Of a DNA stretch of 64,000 nt, positions 1-7,665 are shown piece after piece; position 1 is the stretch's first letter, and every line of letters starts with the position of its first letter. Position numbers and translations under genes: made by a program. The DNA is from an uncultured Clostridia bacterium (GTDB lineage Bacteria > Bacillota > Clostridia > Christensenellales > UBA1242). The notes under the pieces are model-generated. The model was not told where the DNA came from. It did not search any database and worked only from the letters and a program-made list of their open reading frames with translations. The stretch spans positions 62,001 to 126,000 of the forward strand of contig CALBOE010000006.1 of NCBI GenBank assembly GCA_937896905.1. The letters run 5' to 3'.

Positions 1-8
1 AACTAGTG

Positions 9-46
9 AAATCACTTTATTTATAAATAATAAAGTGATTTTTTTC
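9..46. terminator. Intrinsic terminator at window start
   Basis: An 11-bp inverted repeat (9-19 with 31-41) around an 11-base loop is followed by a T run. It probably ends a gene lying left of the window and insulates the radical SAM gene. Confidence 0.75.
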
Positions 47-62
47 TTATGCAATACTACTA

Positions 63-91
63 TTGAAATATTTTACCAAATATGCTATAAT
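63..91 (+). promoter_or_regulatory. Promoter of the radical SAM gene
   Basis: TTGAAA at 63-68 and TATAAT at 86-91 are separated by 17 bases. The predicted transcription start is near 98, which puts the GGAG (98-101) at the very 5' end of the message. The TTG at 63 lies inside the -35 box, so it is not a credible start codon. Confidence 0.75.
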
Positions 92-107
92 ACTAGCGGA
101 GAAAGTT

Positions 108-1082
108 ATGAAGATTAAAGACCTTTGTTTCGAAATAATACAAAAATGTCCAAATAATTGTATGTTTTGTTCTTCCGAAAGCAATTTTGAAAAATGTAAT
201 ATTGTTGATTTTGGAACTTTTAAAAATACAATAAATCATTTTATATCTCTTGGTGGCATTAAAGAAATTTCTTTTAGTGGCGGAGAACCGATGTTGCACC
301 CAAATATTTTTGATATGGTTAGATATTGTAGTGATTTGGGTATAAAAACAACACTTTATACAAGTGGTATTGTATCAAGAACAGAACAATCACGAAGTGA
401 TAACATATATATTCAAAAAATCTTAAATCAACTTGGTAATTTTAGGGAAATATCTATTGAAGAATTTAATAAATTAGAAAGATGTGGATTGTCGAAAGTT
501 GTATTTGATTTACAAGCAAGCGAAGTTGATGCGTATAATGAACTAATGGGCACAAAAAATAATATGCCTTTGCTTTTAAAAACAATTCTTCATGCTTCTT
601 ATTTTTCTTTTGATAAGTCTATACATTTTATACCAAATAAAATAAACGTAAATCAAATAAAAGATGTATTGGAATTAACAGAACTTGCTGGCATTAGTGA
701 GTTGAGAGTTTTAAAATTTGTGCCACAAGGTCGTGGGAAACAAAATCGAAAAGATTTACAATTAAGCAATGATGAACTACTTGCTTTTGTAAAATATGTA
801 GAACAACTAACCAGTGATATTACAACAATAAAAATAGGGATACCACTACTTAGCGAAAATCAACATATTTGCACGGCTGGTTACGATAAAGTTGTCATAA
901 GATATGATGGACAGATATTGCCTTGTCCTGCATTTAAAGATATTGATTTAAAATCATTAGAACAAAAAGGTTTTAAATCTGTAAATATATTTCATAATTT
1001 GAAAGATTATCAAACTACCGAAAATTCTCATAACACACCTTTATGTGAACAATTTGGTAGACATGAAGAAAAACAATTGTAG
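108..1082 (+). CDS. Radical SAM protein of unknown substrate
   Basis: The protein carries the radical SAM cluster motif CPNNCMFC (CX3CX2C) near residue 14 and the SAM-binding GGEP about 40 residues later, so it should bind a 4Fe-4S cluster and cleave S-adenosylmethionine. The C-terminal third has spaced cysteines (HICTAGYD, ILPCPAF, TPLCEQF) that look like a partial SPASM or twitch auxiliary-cluster domain, but the full cysteine set is not there. The ATG at 108 is preferred over an upstream TTG because GGAG precedes it and the TTG is part of the promoter. It is monocistronic in this window, so no precursor peptide or partner is visible. The substrate cannot be inferred. Confidence 0.8.
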   Translation: MKIKDLCFEIIQKCPNNCMFCSSESNFEKCNIVDFGTFKNTINHFISLGGIKEISFSGGEPMLHPNIFDMVRYCSDLGIKTTLYTSGIVSRTEQSRSDNIYIQKILNQLGNFREISIEEFNKLERCGLSKVVFDLQASEVDAYNELMGTKNNMPLLLKTILHASYFSFDKSIHFIPNKINVNQIKDVLELTELAGISELRVLKFVPQGRGKQNRKDLQLSNDELLAFVKYVEQLTSDITTIKIGIPLLSENQHICTAGYDKVVIRYDGQILPCPAFKDIDLKSLEQKGFKSVNIFHNLKDYQTTENSHNTPLCEQFGRHEEKQL

Positions 1083-1190
1083 TAAAATTACATATCTTAA
1101 TATGGCACTTAGACGTGTGCTTGTCATATACAAGTGTTCTCGCTTCGCTCGAACAGACAAGCACACGACTATAAACCAAATAAAGCAGAC

Positions 1191-1233
1191 AAAAAGCGAA
1201 AGTGTTGGTAAACATAACACACTTTCGCTTTTT
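1191..1233 (+). terminator. Terminator-like hairpin after the radical SAM gene
   Basis: Fifteen-base perfect arms (1191-1205 and 1219-1233); the right arm ends in TTTTT. It lies about 110 bases after the stop codon. Confidence 0.6.
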
Positions 1234-1429
1234 GCTGTCTATATGTCGGCTAATTTATTCCATGGTGTACTTGACAAGAGTCTCTGAAATGAGTTTTTCT
1301 TTTTTTACTAGTTAAGACAGAGAAACGATATTTGTGCTTATGGCTTTGCTTTTCCCGTTTCTCTGTCTTTTGATATTATGTTTTCATTTCTTCTCTTGTC
1401 AAGCACCTTTCACGGCATAAAGTAGCCAA

Positions 1430-1466
1430 GAAAAAAGAGAACTAGATTTGATATTCTAATTCTCTT
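1430..1466 (-). terminator. Intrinsic terminator of the 167-residue hypothetical gene
   Basis: Arms 1435-1446 and 1455-1466 pair over 12 positions with one G-U on the minus transcript and are followed by a U run (A run 1430-1436 on the plus strand). It lies 30 bases past the stop codon at 1497. Confidence 0.75.
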
Positions 1467-1496
1467 AATTATTACACTAGTTTCAAAAGTGCTAGA

Positions 1497-2000
1497 CTAA
1501 ACCTCGGTTTCTTTTTCTTCCTTTCTTTTAAAAGTTATTGGTGAACCAATAACTTTAAAGCCATTTGTTGCCGCATATTCACCTAAAAAATATTCCAATT
1601 CTGCTTTTTTCTGTTCTTCTTGAATTAATTTAAAATACTTAATATACTCTGCACCTATAACTTCACTATTAAATCTAACCCAATCTCTAGTGTCTTCTTT
1701 AGAGTAATAGCCATCAACATAAACCACAAAGTTTTTAAAAATATAGTTTTGGCCAGCAATGCACATTGTGTAGAACATATTGCCATCTTCATCTTTTCTT
1801 AATCTTAAACTCTTAATGCTTTTTTCGCCTGCCTTTGCCATTTGCATTTTATATTCTCTTTTTGCAAGCATTCTGGAAAGAATACCTTTCTTTTCAACTT
1901 CTGGCAAAACTTCTTGTTGGTAAGTTAACGTAGCATTAACTCGTTTCCATCTTAAAAATTGATCCATATGTTGCTCATCAATTTCATAACCTATATACAT
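1497..2000 (-). CDS. Hypothetical protein, 167 aa
   Basis: I do not recognise the family. It is a soluble protein without signal peptide or membrane segment. It has a basic middle (MLAKREYKMQMAK, then KSIKSLRLRKDEDGN), a mixed aromatic section (FVVYVDGYYSKEDTRDWVRF) and a charged C-terminus (KRKEEKETEV). The start is supported by AGGAGCAGGT just before the ATG. It has its own terminator on each side, so it is probably transcribed alone. No function can be inferred from the sequence or from its neighbour, the large surface protein. Confidence 0.7.
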   Translation of the reverse strand: MYIGYEIDEQHMDQFLRWKRVNATLTYQQEVLPEVEKKGILSRMLAKREYKMQMAKAGEKSIKSLRLRKDEDGNMFYTMCIAGQNYIFKNFVVYVDGYYSKEDTRDWVRFNSEVIGAEYIKYFKLIQEEQKKAELEYFLGEYAATNGFKVIGSPITFKRKEEKETEV

Positions 2001-2063
2001 ACCTGCTCCTTAAAAGTGAAAACATTTTAGCACATAATGCAAATTTGTCAATATGCCATCAAC

Positions 2064-2095
2064 AAAAAAAGAGTTAGAAATCTAACTCTTTTTTT
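2064..2095 (-). terminator. Terminator of the large surface protein gene
   Basis: A compact inverted repeat (GAGTTAGA/TCTAACTC) flanked by A and T runs lies immediately downstream of the stop codon at 2098 on the minus strand. Confidence 0.8.
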
Positions 2096-2097
2096 AA

Positions 2098-5000
2098 TTA
2101 TTCAACGTCACCAGATTTAGCTTCGTCGTCGTTTTTGCTTTCTTCTTTTGCTTCTTCAACTTCAGCAACTTCTTCTTTAACAGTTTCTTCAACTTTTTCA
2201 ACTTCAACTTCTTCAGTTTTGGTTTGTTTAGCTGCTTTAAATGTTTTGTTGCTTAATTTTTTACCTTTGCCGTTGCCACCTTTCTTTCCTGTGAAAGTGA
2301 AGAATAGGATTACGCCAGCAAGAATAACAAGAGAAACAATAATTAGAACTACGCCAACAACAGTGTCGCTAACTTCTTTCGAACTGCCTTTGCTAATAAC
2401 TTTGAATTTAAATTCCTTTACAGATTCATTTTGGTAACCATCTTTAGCTGTTATTTTTAGAATACAAGTTCCAGTTCCTTCAATGAAGAATTGGTGAGTT
2501 TCATCGCCTGGTTTAACAATTCCATCTTCACTTGTTAAGGTAACTTGTAAGTTTTCCCACAAAGTGTATAGATTTGTTGAATCTTCGCCACTGTCGTCTA
2601 AGTCGCTAAGGGTTAAACCTGTGTTATAAGTGTAAACTTTTTTGCCATTGTTTGTAACAACAATTTCAACTTTTCTGCTACCAGATCTAACAATGTTAAC
2701 TTTATATTCAAGTTTATCGCCAGTGTAGGTTATTTCTTGTTCTAAAACAGATTTAGCATCATTGTTTAAGGACATAATTGGTCCACGGTTATCTCCAACT
2801 TTAATTTCTAAAGTTTTTGTTAGTGGAACATCGCCACAAGTTGCAGTGTACACAATTTTATAGGTACCAATATCTTCTGTTGTGTTAAATTGGTAAACTG
2901 TGTAGCCGTTAACAATAACTTCTTTAATGTCGTTCTCAGCTTTTAAATCTTTACCATTGAAGGTTGCCTTAACAGTAACGTCTGCTTTAATGTTGCCCTT
3001 GTGAGCGGTTAAATATGGTACTGTTACTGTTGAATTTGTGCTTGCTTGTTTATAGTTATCCACATCAACGTCAGTATCCCATTTAAGTTCTGCATTTTCA
3101 ATTTGAACTTTCCATGTTACTGGGTTAGATGTATTTTCGTTTCCAGCATAAGAACCCACAAAACGGAATGTGTAAGTTCCTGCTGAATAGAAGGTGTAAG
3201 AACCATCTGCATTTTGAACCCAATCTAAACCGTCAGCTTCAACAGTTGGATTTTTGGTTAGGTTTTGTTCACTGTAATCTTCTTTGGTTACAGGTGAGGT
3301 TAATTTAGCATCAAACGAAATTGTTGTTCCGTTGCTTCCTTTAATAATTCCACCATCATTATCGTCTTTAGAAACTTCTCCGTTATTAATAACTGTTGGA
3401 GTTACAGCCAAGTGTGGAGGAGTTGTATCTTTAACATTAAATGTGAAGTAAACATGAGTAGAATTGCCTGCATCGTCCATTGCTGTGTAAACAACATAAT
3501 ATGTGCCAACAGCTTTAGGAGTTATTGTTCCACCTGTGAATGATGTGTTAGAAACATATCCTTTGCCAGATGTTGAACGGAAGTTAATTGTTGCATTGCT
3601 TAGTGTTGCATCTGTTGGAAGAACGTAATATTTAACGTCCCAACCAAGAGTGGTGTCTGCATCTGCAAATGAAATTTCTGGTAATGTAACAACAGATTCT
3701 TCTTCCCCGTTGTTACCATATAGTTTGTTAAGGTCAATTGTTTCTCCATTAACGAACGAACCGCCATTAATAATGGTTGGAATTGGAGCAGACGCATCTG
3801 TTAAGTCATTAATTTTTAAAGTTCTAACATCGGTTTTAAAGTTGTGTGCATCGTTAAGTGCCACTGCAACAACTGTTGCTGTGTCAATTTTTGCACGGCT
3901 TGCATCTAGTTCTGCTTTATTAAGTTCTGCATAATTGTTAAGTTTTAAGTTGAAGGTTTTGCTATTTGCTTCGCTTGCTTCAACCATTTCAAAGCCTAGA
4001 TATCTTGCTTCCATGTATGCTTTGAAAGCATCTAAGTCTAAGGCATTACCCACGCCATAGAAAGCACAAACATTGTGTTTAGAAGCTGCAATAGCTGCCG
4101 AGATGTCTGCTTCTAAAGTTGTTGCCGCATCTTTAGCTTTGTAGTAATAGAACATAGCATTTTTCAATCTATCGTCAGTTTCGTCTGAACTTGTAATGCT
4201 AATAGCCATTGAACCATCACTATCAATAGTTGCGTTGTTGTTTAGTTTGGTAAACTCAACTGTTGGTTTTGCACTTGTTGCGCTAACTTTATCGGTTGAA
4301 AGCACTTCAAGTTTATATCTGGTTGTGCCAGATTCGTAAAGGTAAGAAGTTTGTTTGCTAATTGTGTTAGAAACAACTTGATAGTACAACACATATTCGC
4401 CAGCATATTTGCTTCCGTCTTCAACGTTTTCTGCAAATTGGAAACGAACTGCTTTGTTAATTTTACCAATGTTTGCATCGGCAGAATAGTTGTAACCGTC
4501 TTCACCTTCTGCAACAGGAACTAAATTTGTATCTTCTAATTTGAGGTTATCTACATAGAACATTTTGTTGTCGCTAACTCTTCTTAACATACGAACAAAA
4601 GTAAATTCTTTAAATTCGCTAACCTTGTCTTCTGCATAAACTGCTGGAAGATATAGTTCTGTGTAGCCGTATTCTTTTCTTAAATCTACAGCTGCATTTG
4701 TGTTAACATCGCCAACAACAGCTTTAACTGCTTGTGCGTCTGTGTCGGTTGTTAGTACATAGTCGTAAGCAATTTTAATTGATGGCTTAGAACTATCTGT
4801 AACAGTAAAGTTTTTAGGTGTTACTTCAATAGCTTTTCTTGTGCCATAAGCTGTTTTAACATTGTATTTAATTGTAACTTTACCAACAAGGTCGGCATAA
4901 CTTTGAACGTTAAATGCTTCTTTTGTCATATCAAAAGTGTAGCAGTTGTTTTGCAAAGTTAAGGTTTTGTTACCAATTTTAATTTCAATGCTTTCAACGT

Positions 5001-5967
5001 TATGAGAAATGTTTTTGCCATAAGTGTCGTTTAAGGTTAATTTTGGAAGAGTAATGTCCTTATCGCCCAACTCGAATGACTTAATTGCTGGGGTTGTGTA
5101 AGTGATATCGTCTTCTTCTGGAGTTTCATAATCGTTTGCAGATTTAACAACAATTTTAAATGTTTTTGTTGGAGGGTTGCTGCCAAATTGATAAGTATAT
5201 TTAACTGTGTAAATAGCTTCTTCTGTTGGATTAATGCTATAAACCCCATTAGCTAGTGAAAGGTTGCTGTTTGCAGTTTCGGTTGTAATAATGCCACCAT
5301 CTTTTCTAACTTCCATTTTAACGTCAACGCCAGTTTTAACATTGCCATTAGCATCGACAACTTTTGGTGTTGGAAGAACAATTGCACCTGAATCTTCTGC
5401 AACATATTCTGGAACAAGTTGGTTTAATTTGCCAATGTATTTACCGGTTTCTGTTGGATCAATAGAAAAATCTAAGGAATATGAAACATTTTTAACAGTT
5501 ACATTGTATGCATTAGAGCAGTAAATCTTGTGATTTGCTGCGTCTTCGATAATGTATAAAATGCTATATTCGCCTTCGTTAAGAGATTTAACTGAAATTT
5601 TGCCATTGTCGTTATATTCAAAATAGTTTGATACATTTTCGTTAAGTTCGTCCAAAGCCACCTTGCTTATTGTGCCACTAACGCGATAGTCGTGCGCTTT
5701 ATTAGCAGGGTCTAAAACACGAATTGTGTAGCTTTTAGCATCTTGCCATGTTGTTTCAAGCAATGGAATTTCGAAATTATCGCCTTTACCAACATCAATG
5801 GTTGCTTTTGGCATTTTCAATGAGTTAATTAACACATTGTAGCCAACTTGTGCGGTAATCATAGCAGCGTCGGCACTTAAAGATGGGCTAAAAGTGCAGG
5901 CAAAACTTAACACTGCGAATGCAACAAAGCACAAAATAAATTTAAAATACTTTTTAATAACTTTCAT
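2098..5967 (-). CDS. Large secreted membrane-anchored protein with Ig-like repeats
   Basis: A 1289-residue protein with a signal peptide (basic MKVIKKYFK, then a hydrophobic core ending near SADAA). A very long Thr/Val/Asn-rich ectodomain follows with recurring beta-sandwich-like segments such as GTYYVVYTAMDDAGNS followed by TTPP, which resemble HYR/DUF5011/Ig-like bacterial surface repeats. One transmembrane helix lies at about 1202-1225 (VVGVVLIIVSLVILAGVI). A cytoplasmic tail of about 64 residues is first Lys/Gly-rich and then strongly acidic (Glu/Val repeats). There is no LPXTG motif, so anchoring is by the helix and not by sortase. The start is supported by GGAG upstream of the ATG. It is likely an adhesin or structural surface protein; the ligand is unknown. 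The acidic cytosolic tail is unusual for an adhesin. Confidence 0.8.
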   Translation of the reverse strand: MKVIKKYFKFILCFVAFAVLSFACTFSPSLSADAAMITAQVGYNVLINSLKMPKATIDVGKGDNFEIPLLETTWQDAKSYTIRVLDPANKAHDYRVSGTISKVALDELNENVSNYFEYNDNGKISVKSLNEGEYSILYIIEDAANHKIYCSNAYNVTVKNVSYSLDFSIDPTETGKYIGKLNQLVPEYVAEDSGAIVLPTPKVVDANGNVKTGVDVKMEVRKDGGIITTETANSNLSLANGVYSINPTEEAIYTVKYTYQFGSNPPTKTFKIVVKSANDYETPEEDDITYTTPAIKSFELGDKDITLPKLTLNDTYGKNISHNVESIEIKIGNKTLTLQNNCYTFDMTKEAFNVQSYADLVGKVTIKYNVKTAYGTRKAIEVTPKNFTVTDSSKPSIKIAYDYVLTTDTDAQAVKAVVGDVNTNAAVDLRKEYGYTELYLPAVYAEDKVSEFKEFTFVRMLRRVSDNKMFYVDNLKLEDTNLVPVAEGEDGYNYSADANIGKINKAVRFQFAENVEDGSKYAGEYVLYYQVVSNTISKQTSYLYESGTTRYKLEVLSTDKVSATSAKPTVEFTKLNNNATIDSDGSMAISITSSDETDDRLKNAMFYYYKAKDAATTLEADISAAIAASKHNVCAFYGVGNALDLDAFKAYMEARYLGFEMVEASEANSKTFNLKLNNYAELNKAELDASRAKIDTATVVAVALNDAHNFKTDVRTLKINDLTDASAPIPTIINGGSFVNGETIDLNKLYGNNGEEESVVTLPEISFADADTTLGWDVKYYVLPTDATLSNATINFRSTSGKGYVSNTSFTGGTITPKAVGTYYVVYTAMDDAGNSTHVYFTFNVKDTTPPHLAVTPTVINNGEVSKDDNDGGIIKGSNGTTISFDAKLTSPVTKEDYSEQNLTKNPTVEADGLDWVQNADGSYTFYSAGTYTFRFVGSYAGNENTSNPVTWKVQIENAELKWDTDVDVDNYKQASTNSTVTVPYLTAHKGNIKADVTVKATFNGKDLKAENDIKEVIVNGYTVYQFNTTEDIGTYKIVYTATCGDVPLTKTLEIKVGDNRGPIMSLNNDAKSVLEQEITYTGDKLEYKVNIVRSGSRKVEIVVTNNGKKVYTYNTGLTLSDLDDSGEDSTNLYTLWENLQVTLTSEDGIVKPGDETHQFFIEGTGTCILKITAKDGYQNESVKEFKFKVISKGSSKEVSDTVVGVVLIIVSLVILAGVILFFTFTGKKGGNGKGKKLSNKTFKAAKQTKTEEVEVEKVEETVKEEVAEVEEAKEESKNDDEAKSGDVE

Positions 5968-6097
5968 TCTTGTCTCCTATTAAATTAAGTCTAAAACATT
6001 GTAATAAATAACGAGAATTTTGTCAATCAAAATACGCTGATATTTGAAAAAGTTTACATAAATAGTTTAAGTTTTTTTAATGGTTTTATTGAAAGAA

Positions 6098-6141
6098 AAA
6101 AAACTAGTTATGTCGAAAAAGAAAAACATAACTAATTTTTT
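6098..6141 (-). terminator. Terminator of the HicB-like / 175-aa operon
   Basis: Sixteen-base arms (6098-6113/6126-6141) pair on the minus strand with one G-U and end in a U run, about 45 bases after the stop at 6186. Confidence 0.75.
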
Positions 6142-6185
6142 GTTTGTAGTTTTTAAAATAATGGCTTTTGAGTTATAAAAACAAC

Positions 6186-6713
6186 TTAAAGCAGATTCAT
6201 TTGCGCTTCGGCATAATCTTTGGTAATAAAATTAAATGCATCGCTGCTTGCAAGAAAATACTGTTTTTCCCTGTGTTTATTTAACTTGCTAAGGAAGTTA
6301 CTGTCTAAAAGTTTAAATCGTTCCAACAAAATTTTGTTTAATGTGCCAAAATCTATGGATTTTGCATCTATAAACGCTTTTGCTGTTTCAATTGCCCATT
6401 CGTTTGGTTCAACTTCACCAGATTTATCAAATTCACAAATAACATTCATTGCTTCTGGCGATGTGGTTAAACGGCTAACAACTTTAATCTTTTCCAAAAC
6501 TGTGCGTGGAAGTTCTTTAACGGCATTTGCGTCCATATAATAGAACTCGGCAAGTTTGTCCGCTTCGGCAAAAATGCTTTCTGCTCTTCTGGGGCGCCTT
6601 AAAATAACCCTATCGCCATAAACGCCTCTGCCACGTTTATATTCCACAATTTCATAGAAGTTGTTAATTAAAAAATCTAATTGCCCCCAATTTTGCTGAT
6701 TTACTTTGGTCAT
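6186..6713 (-). CDS. Hypothetical protein, 175 aa, downstream of a HicB-like gene
   Basis: No recognised family. It is soluble and mostly helical-looking, with a basic patch near residues 26-45 (YKRGRGVYGDRVILRRPRR) that could contact nucleic acid. It starts 11 bases after the HicB-like gene, with AGAGGTG before the ATG, so the two are likely co-transcribed. It is not a HicA toxin: far too long, and it lacks the short dsRBD-like fold with its catalytic His. Its position suggests a functional link to the HicB-like protein, but this is inference only. Confidence 0.65.
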   Translation of the reverse strand: MTKVNQQNWGQLDFLINNFYEIVEYKRGRGVYGDRVILRRPRRAESIFAEADKLAEFYYMDANAVKELPRTVLEKIKVVSRLTTSPEAMNVICEFDKSGEVEPNEWAIETAKAFIDAKSIDFGTLNKILLERFKLLDSNFLSKLNKHREKQYFLASSDAFNFITKDYAEAQMNLL

Positions 6714-6724
6714 GGCAACACCTC

Positions 6725-6994
6725 TTATGCTAATGCGTCAACCAACAAAACAATGTGATTTCTGTTTGCCTTGTAAACAGTTTCAAAGTCGGTTGGGCTT
6801 TCAATTTCACAATCAAACTTAATTGCACAATCCACCATAGCGCAAAGATATTCTTTTGCTTTTATGTAGGCATCAACAACAGTTTCACCTTCTGTAACAA
6901 TTCCTAAATCCTGAATGGCAATAGTAAACCAACCTGTGTTGGTACCTTTTTCGTCGTCTTTAATAATAATTGCAGGATAAACTAAATTCTTCAT
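6725..6994 (-). CDS. HicB-like protein (orphan antitoxin-type)
   Basis: The 89 residues fit the HicB partial RNase-H-fold pattern: YPAIIIKDDEKG, then WFTIAIQDLGIVTEGETVVDA, then a helix ending in a Cys-rich CAMVDCAIKFDCE segment. HicB proteins normally neutralise the HicA mRNA-cleaving toxin. Here there is no C-terminal DNA-binding domain and no HicA gene beside it; the next gene is an unrelated 175-residue protein. It may be a solitary HicB-fold protein with another role. GAGGG precedes the ATG. Confidence 0.7.
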   Translation of the reverse strand: MKNLVYPAIIIKDDEKGTNTGWFTIAIQDLGIVTEGETVVDAYIKAKEYLCAMVDCAIKFDCEIESPTDFETVYKANRNHIVLLVDALA

Positions 6995-7083
6995 ATTCCC
7001 TCTTTTAGATATAATTAATCACTATTAGTTTATCACAAAATTTTCATTAAGTAAAATAAATTTACACATTTTTTAAAAATGAA

Positions 7084-7107
7084 AAACTTCCGCCTAAACG
7101 GAAGTTT
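7084..7107 (-). terminator. Terminator of the 105-aa gene
   Basis: AAACTTCCG/CGGAAGTTT arms (7084-7092/7099-7107) lie a few bases past the stop at 7112 on the minus strand, followed by a short U run. Confidence 0.8.
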
Positions 7108-7111
7108 AAAA

Positions 7112-7429
7112 TTAAGCCATAAGCTCAGCGTCTTTACCCATAACAGAGGCCTGCATTGCAAGTTCGTCTATGCCAACTTTAAGCATTTTGCTTCTTTTAG
7201 CCTTATTATTGGTTTTCTCTAGCATGCGGCCAAGCAATGAAGATATTTCGTTAACGTGGCCTCTAAATGTTTCGCAACCAGCCGATAATTGTTTAGGTGT
7301 TGTGCCCGAACGTTTAATTGAAGGAACTTGATAAAACTTTCCATTTTGCGCATTTTTAACACGCGTTGTTCTCCACGCAATTAAGCCCATTGCAACTTCG
7401 GTGGCATTTGTTGTTTGAGTATTATTCAT
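7112..7429 (-). CDS. Hypothetical protein, 105 aa
   Basis: Unrecognised. It is a small basic protein without membrane segments; the second half looks helical (ISSLLGRMLEKTNNKAKRSK) and ends in a Met-rich stretch (ELAMQASVMGKDAELMA). A strong Shine-Dalgarno (AAGGAGG) lies seven bases before the ATG. It is flanked by its own terminator and by the rpoC terminator, so it is an independent transcript. Function unknown. Confidence 0.65.
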   Translation of the reverse strand: MNNTQTTNATEVAMGLIAWRTTRVKNAQNGKFYQVPSIKRSGTTPKQLSAGCETFRGHVNEISSLLGRMLEKTNNKAKRSKMLKVGIDELAMQASVMGKDAELMA

Positions 7430-7631
7430 AAGTCCTCCTTATTTATATGTCCACATATTAACACAAAAAAATTAATTTGTAAATAGTTTTAAGGTAAATT
7501 TTAAAAATTAATTAAAAATTGTGTAGTTGCCTATAAAATAGATTTTTAAAGCATTTTTTAATTAATTTAATTTATATTTTTATTAACAAATGTGAGAAAT
7601 AAAATTGTTTTGTATTTTTATTTATAATCAA

Positions 7632-7656
7632 ACAAAAAAAGCACATTGCTGTGCTT
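7632..7656 (-). terminator. rpoC terminator
   Basis: AAGCACA/TGTGCTT (7639-7645/7650-7656) with a run of seven U on the minus strand lies directly after the rpoC stop. The 7430-7631 stretch upstream of it is AT-rich with no gene. Confidence 0.8.
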
Positions 7657-7665
7657 AATTTGTTA

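Larger units (their letters stand above)
1083..1490. repeat. Gene-free block of nested inverted repeats
   Basis: About 400 bases without a supportable gene. It holds a hairpin with 12-bp perfect arms (1114-1125/1156-1167), a terminator-like hairpin (1191-1205/1219-1233), and a nested pair: an outer stem (1264-1280/1393-1407, one 2-base bulge) enclosing a perfect 14-bp stem (1314-1327/1356-1369). See findings. Confidence 0.7.

Noticed and set aside
63..107. TTG start for the radical SAM protein
   Set aside because: The TTG lies in the -35 box and the predicted transcript begins after it; the ATG at 108 has GGAG.
1045..1287. 80-residue frame after the radical SAM gene
   Set aside because: It reads through two hairpins and overlaps the true gene end in another frame.
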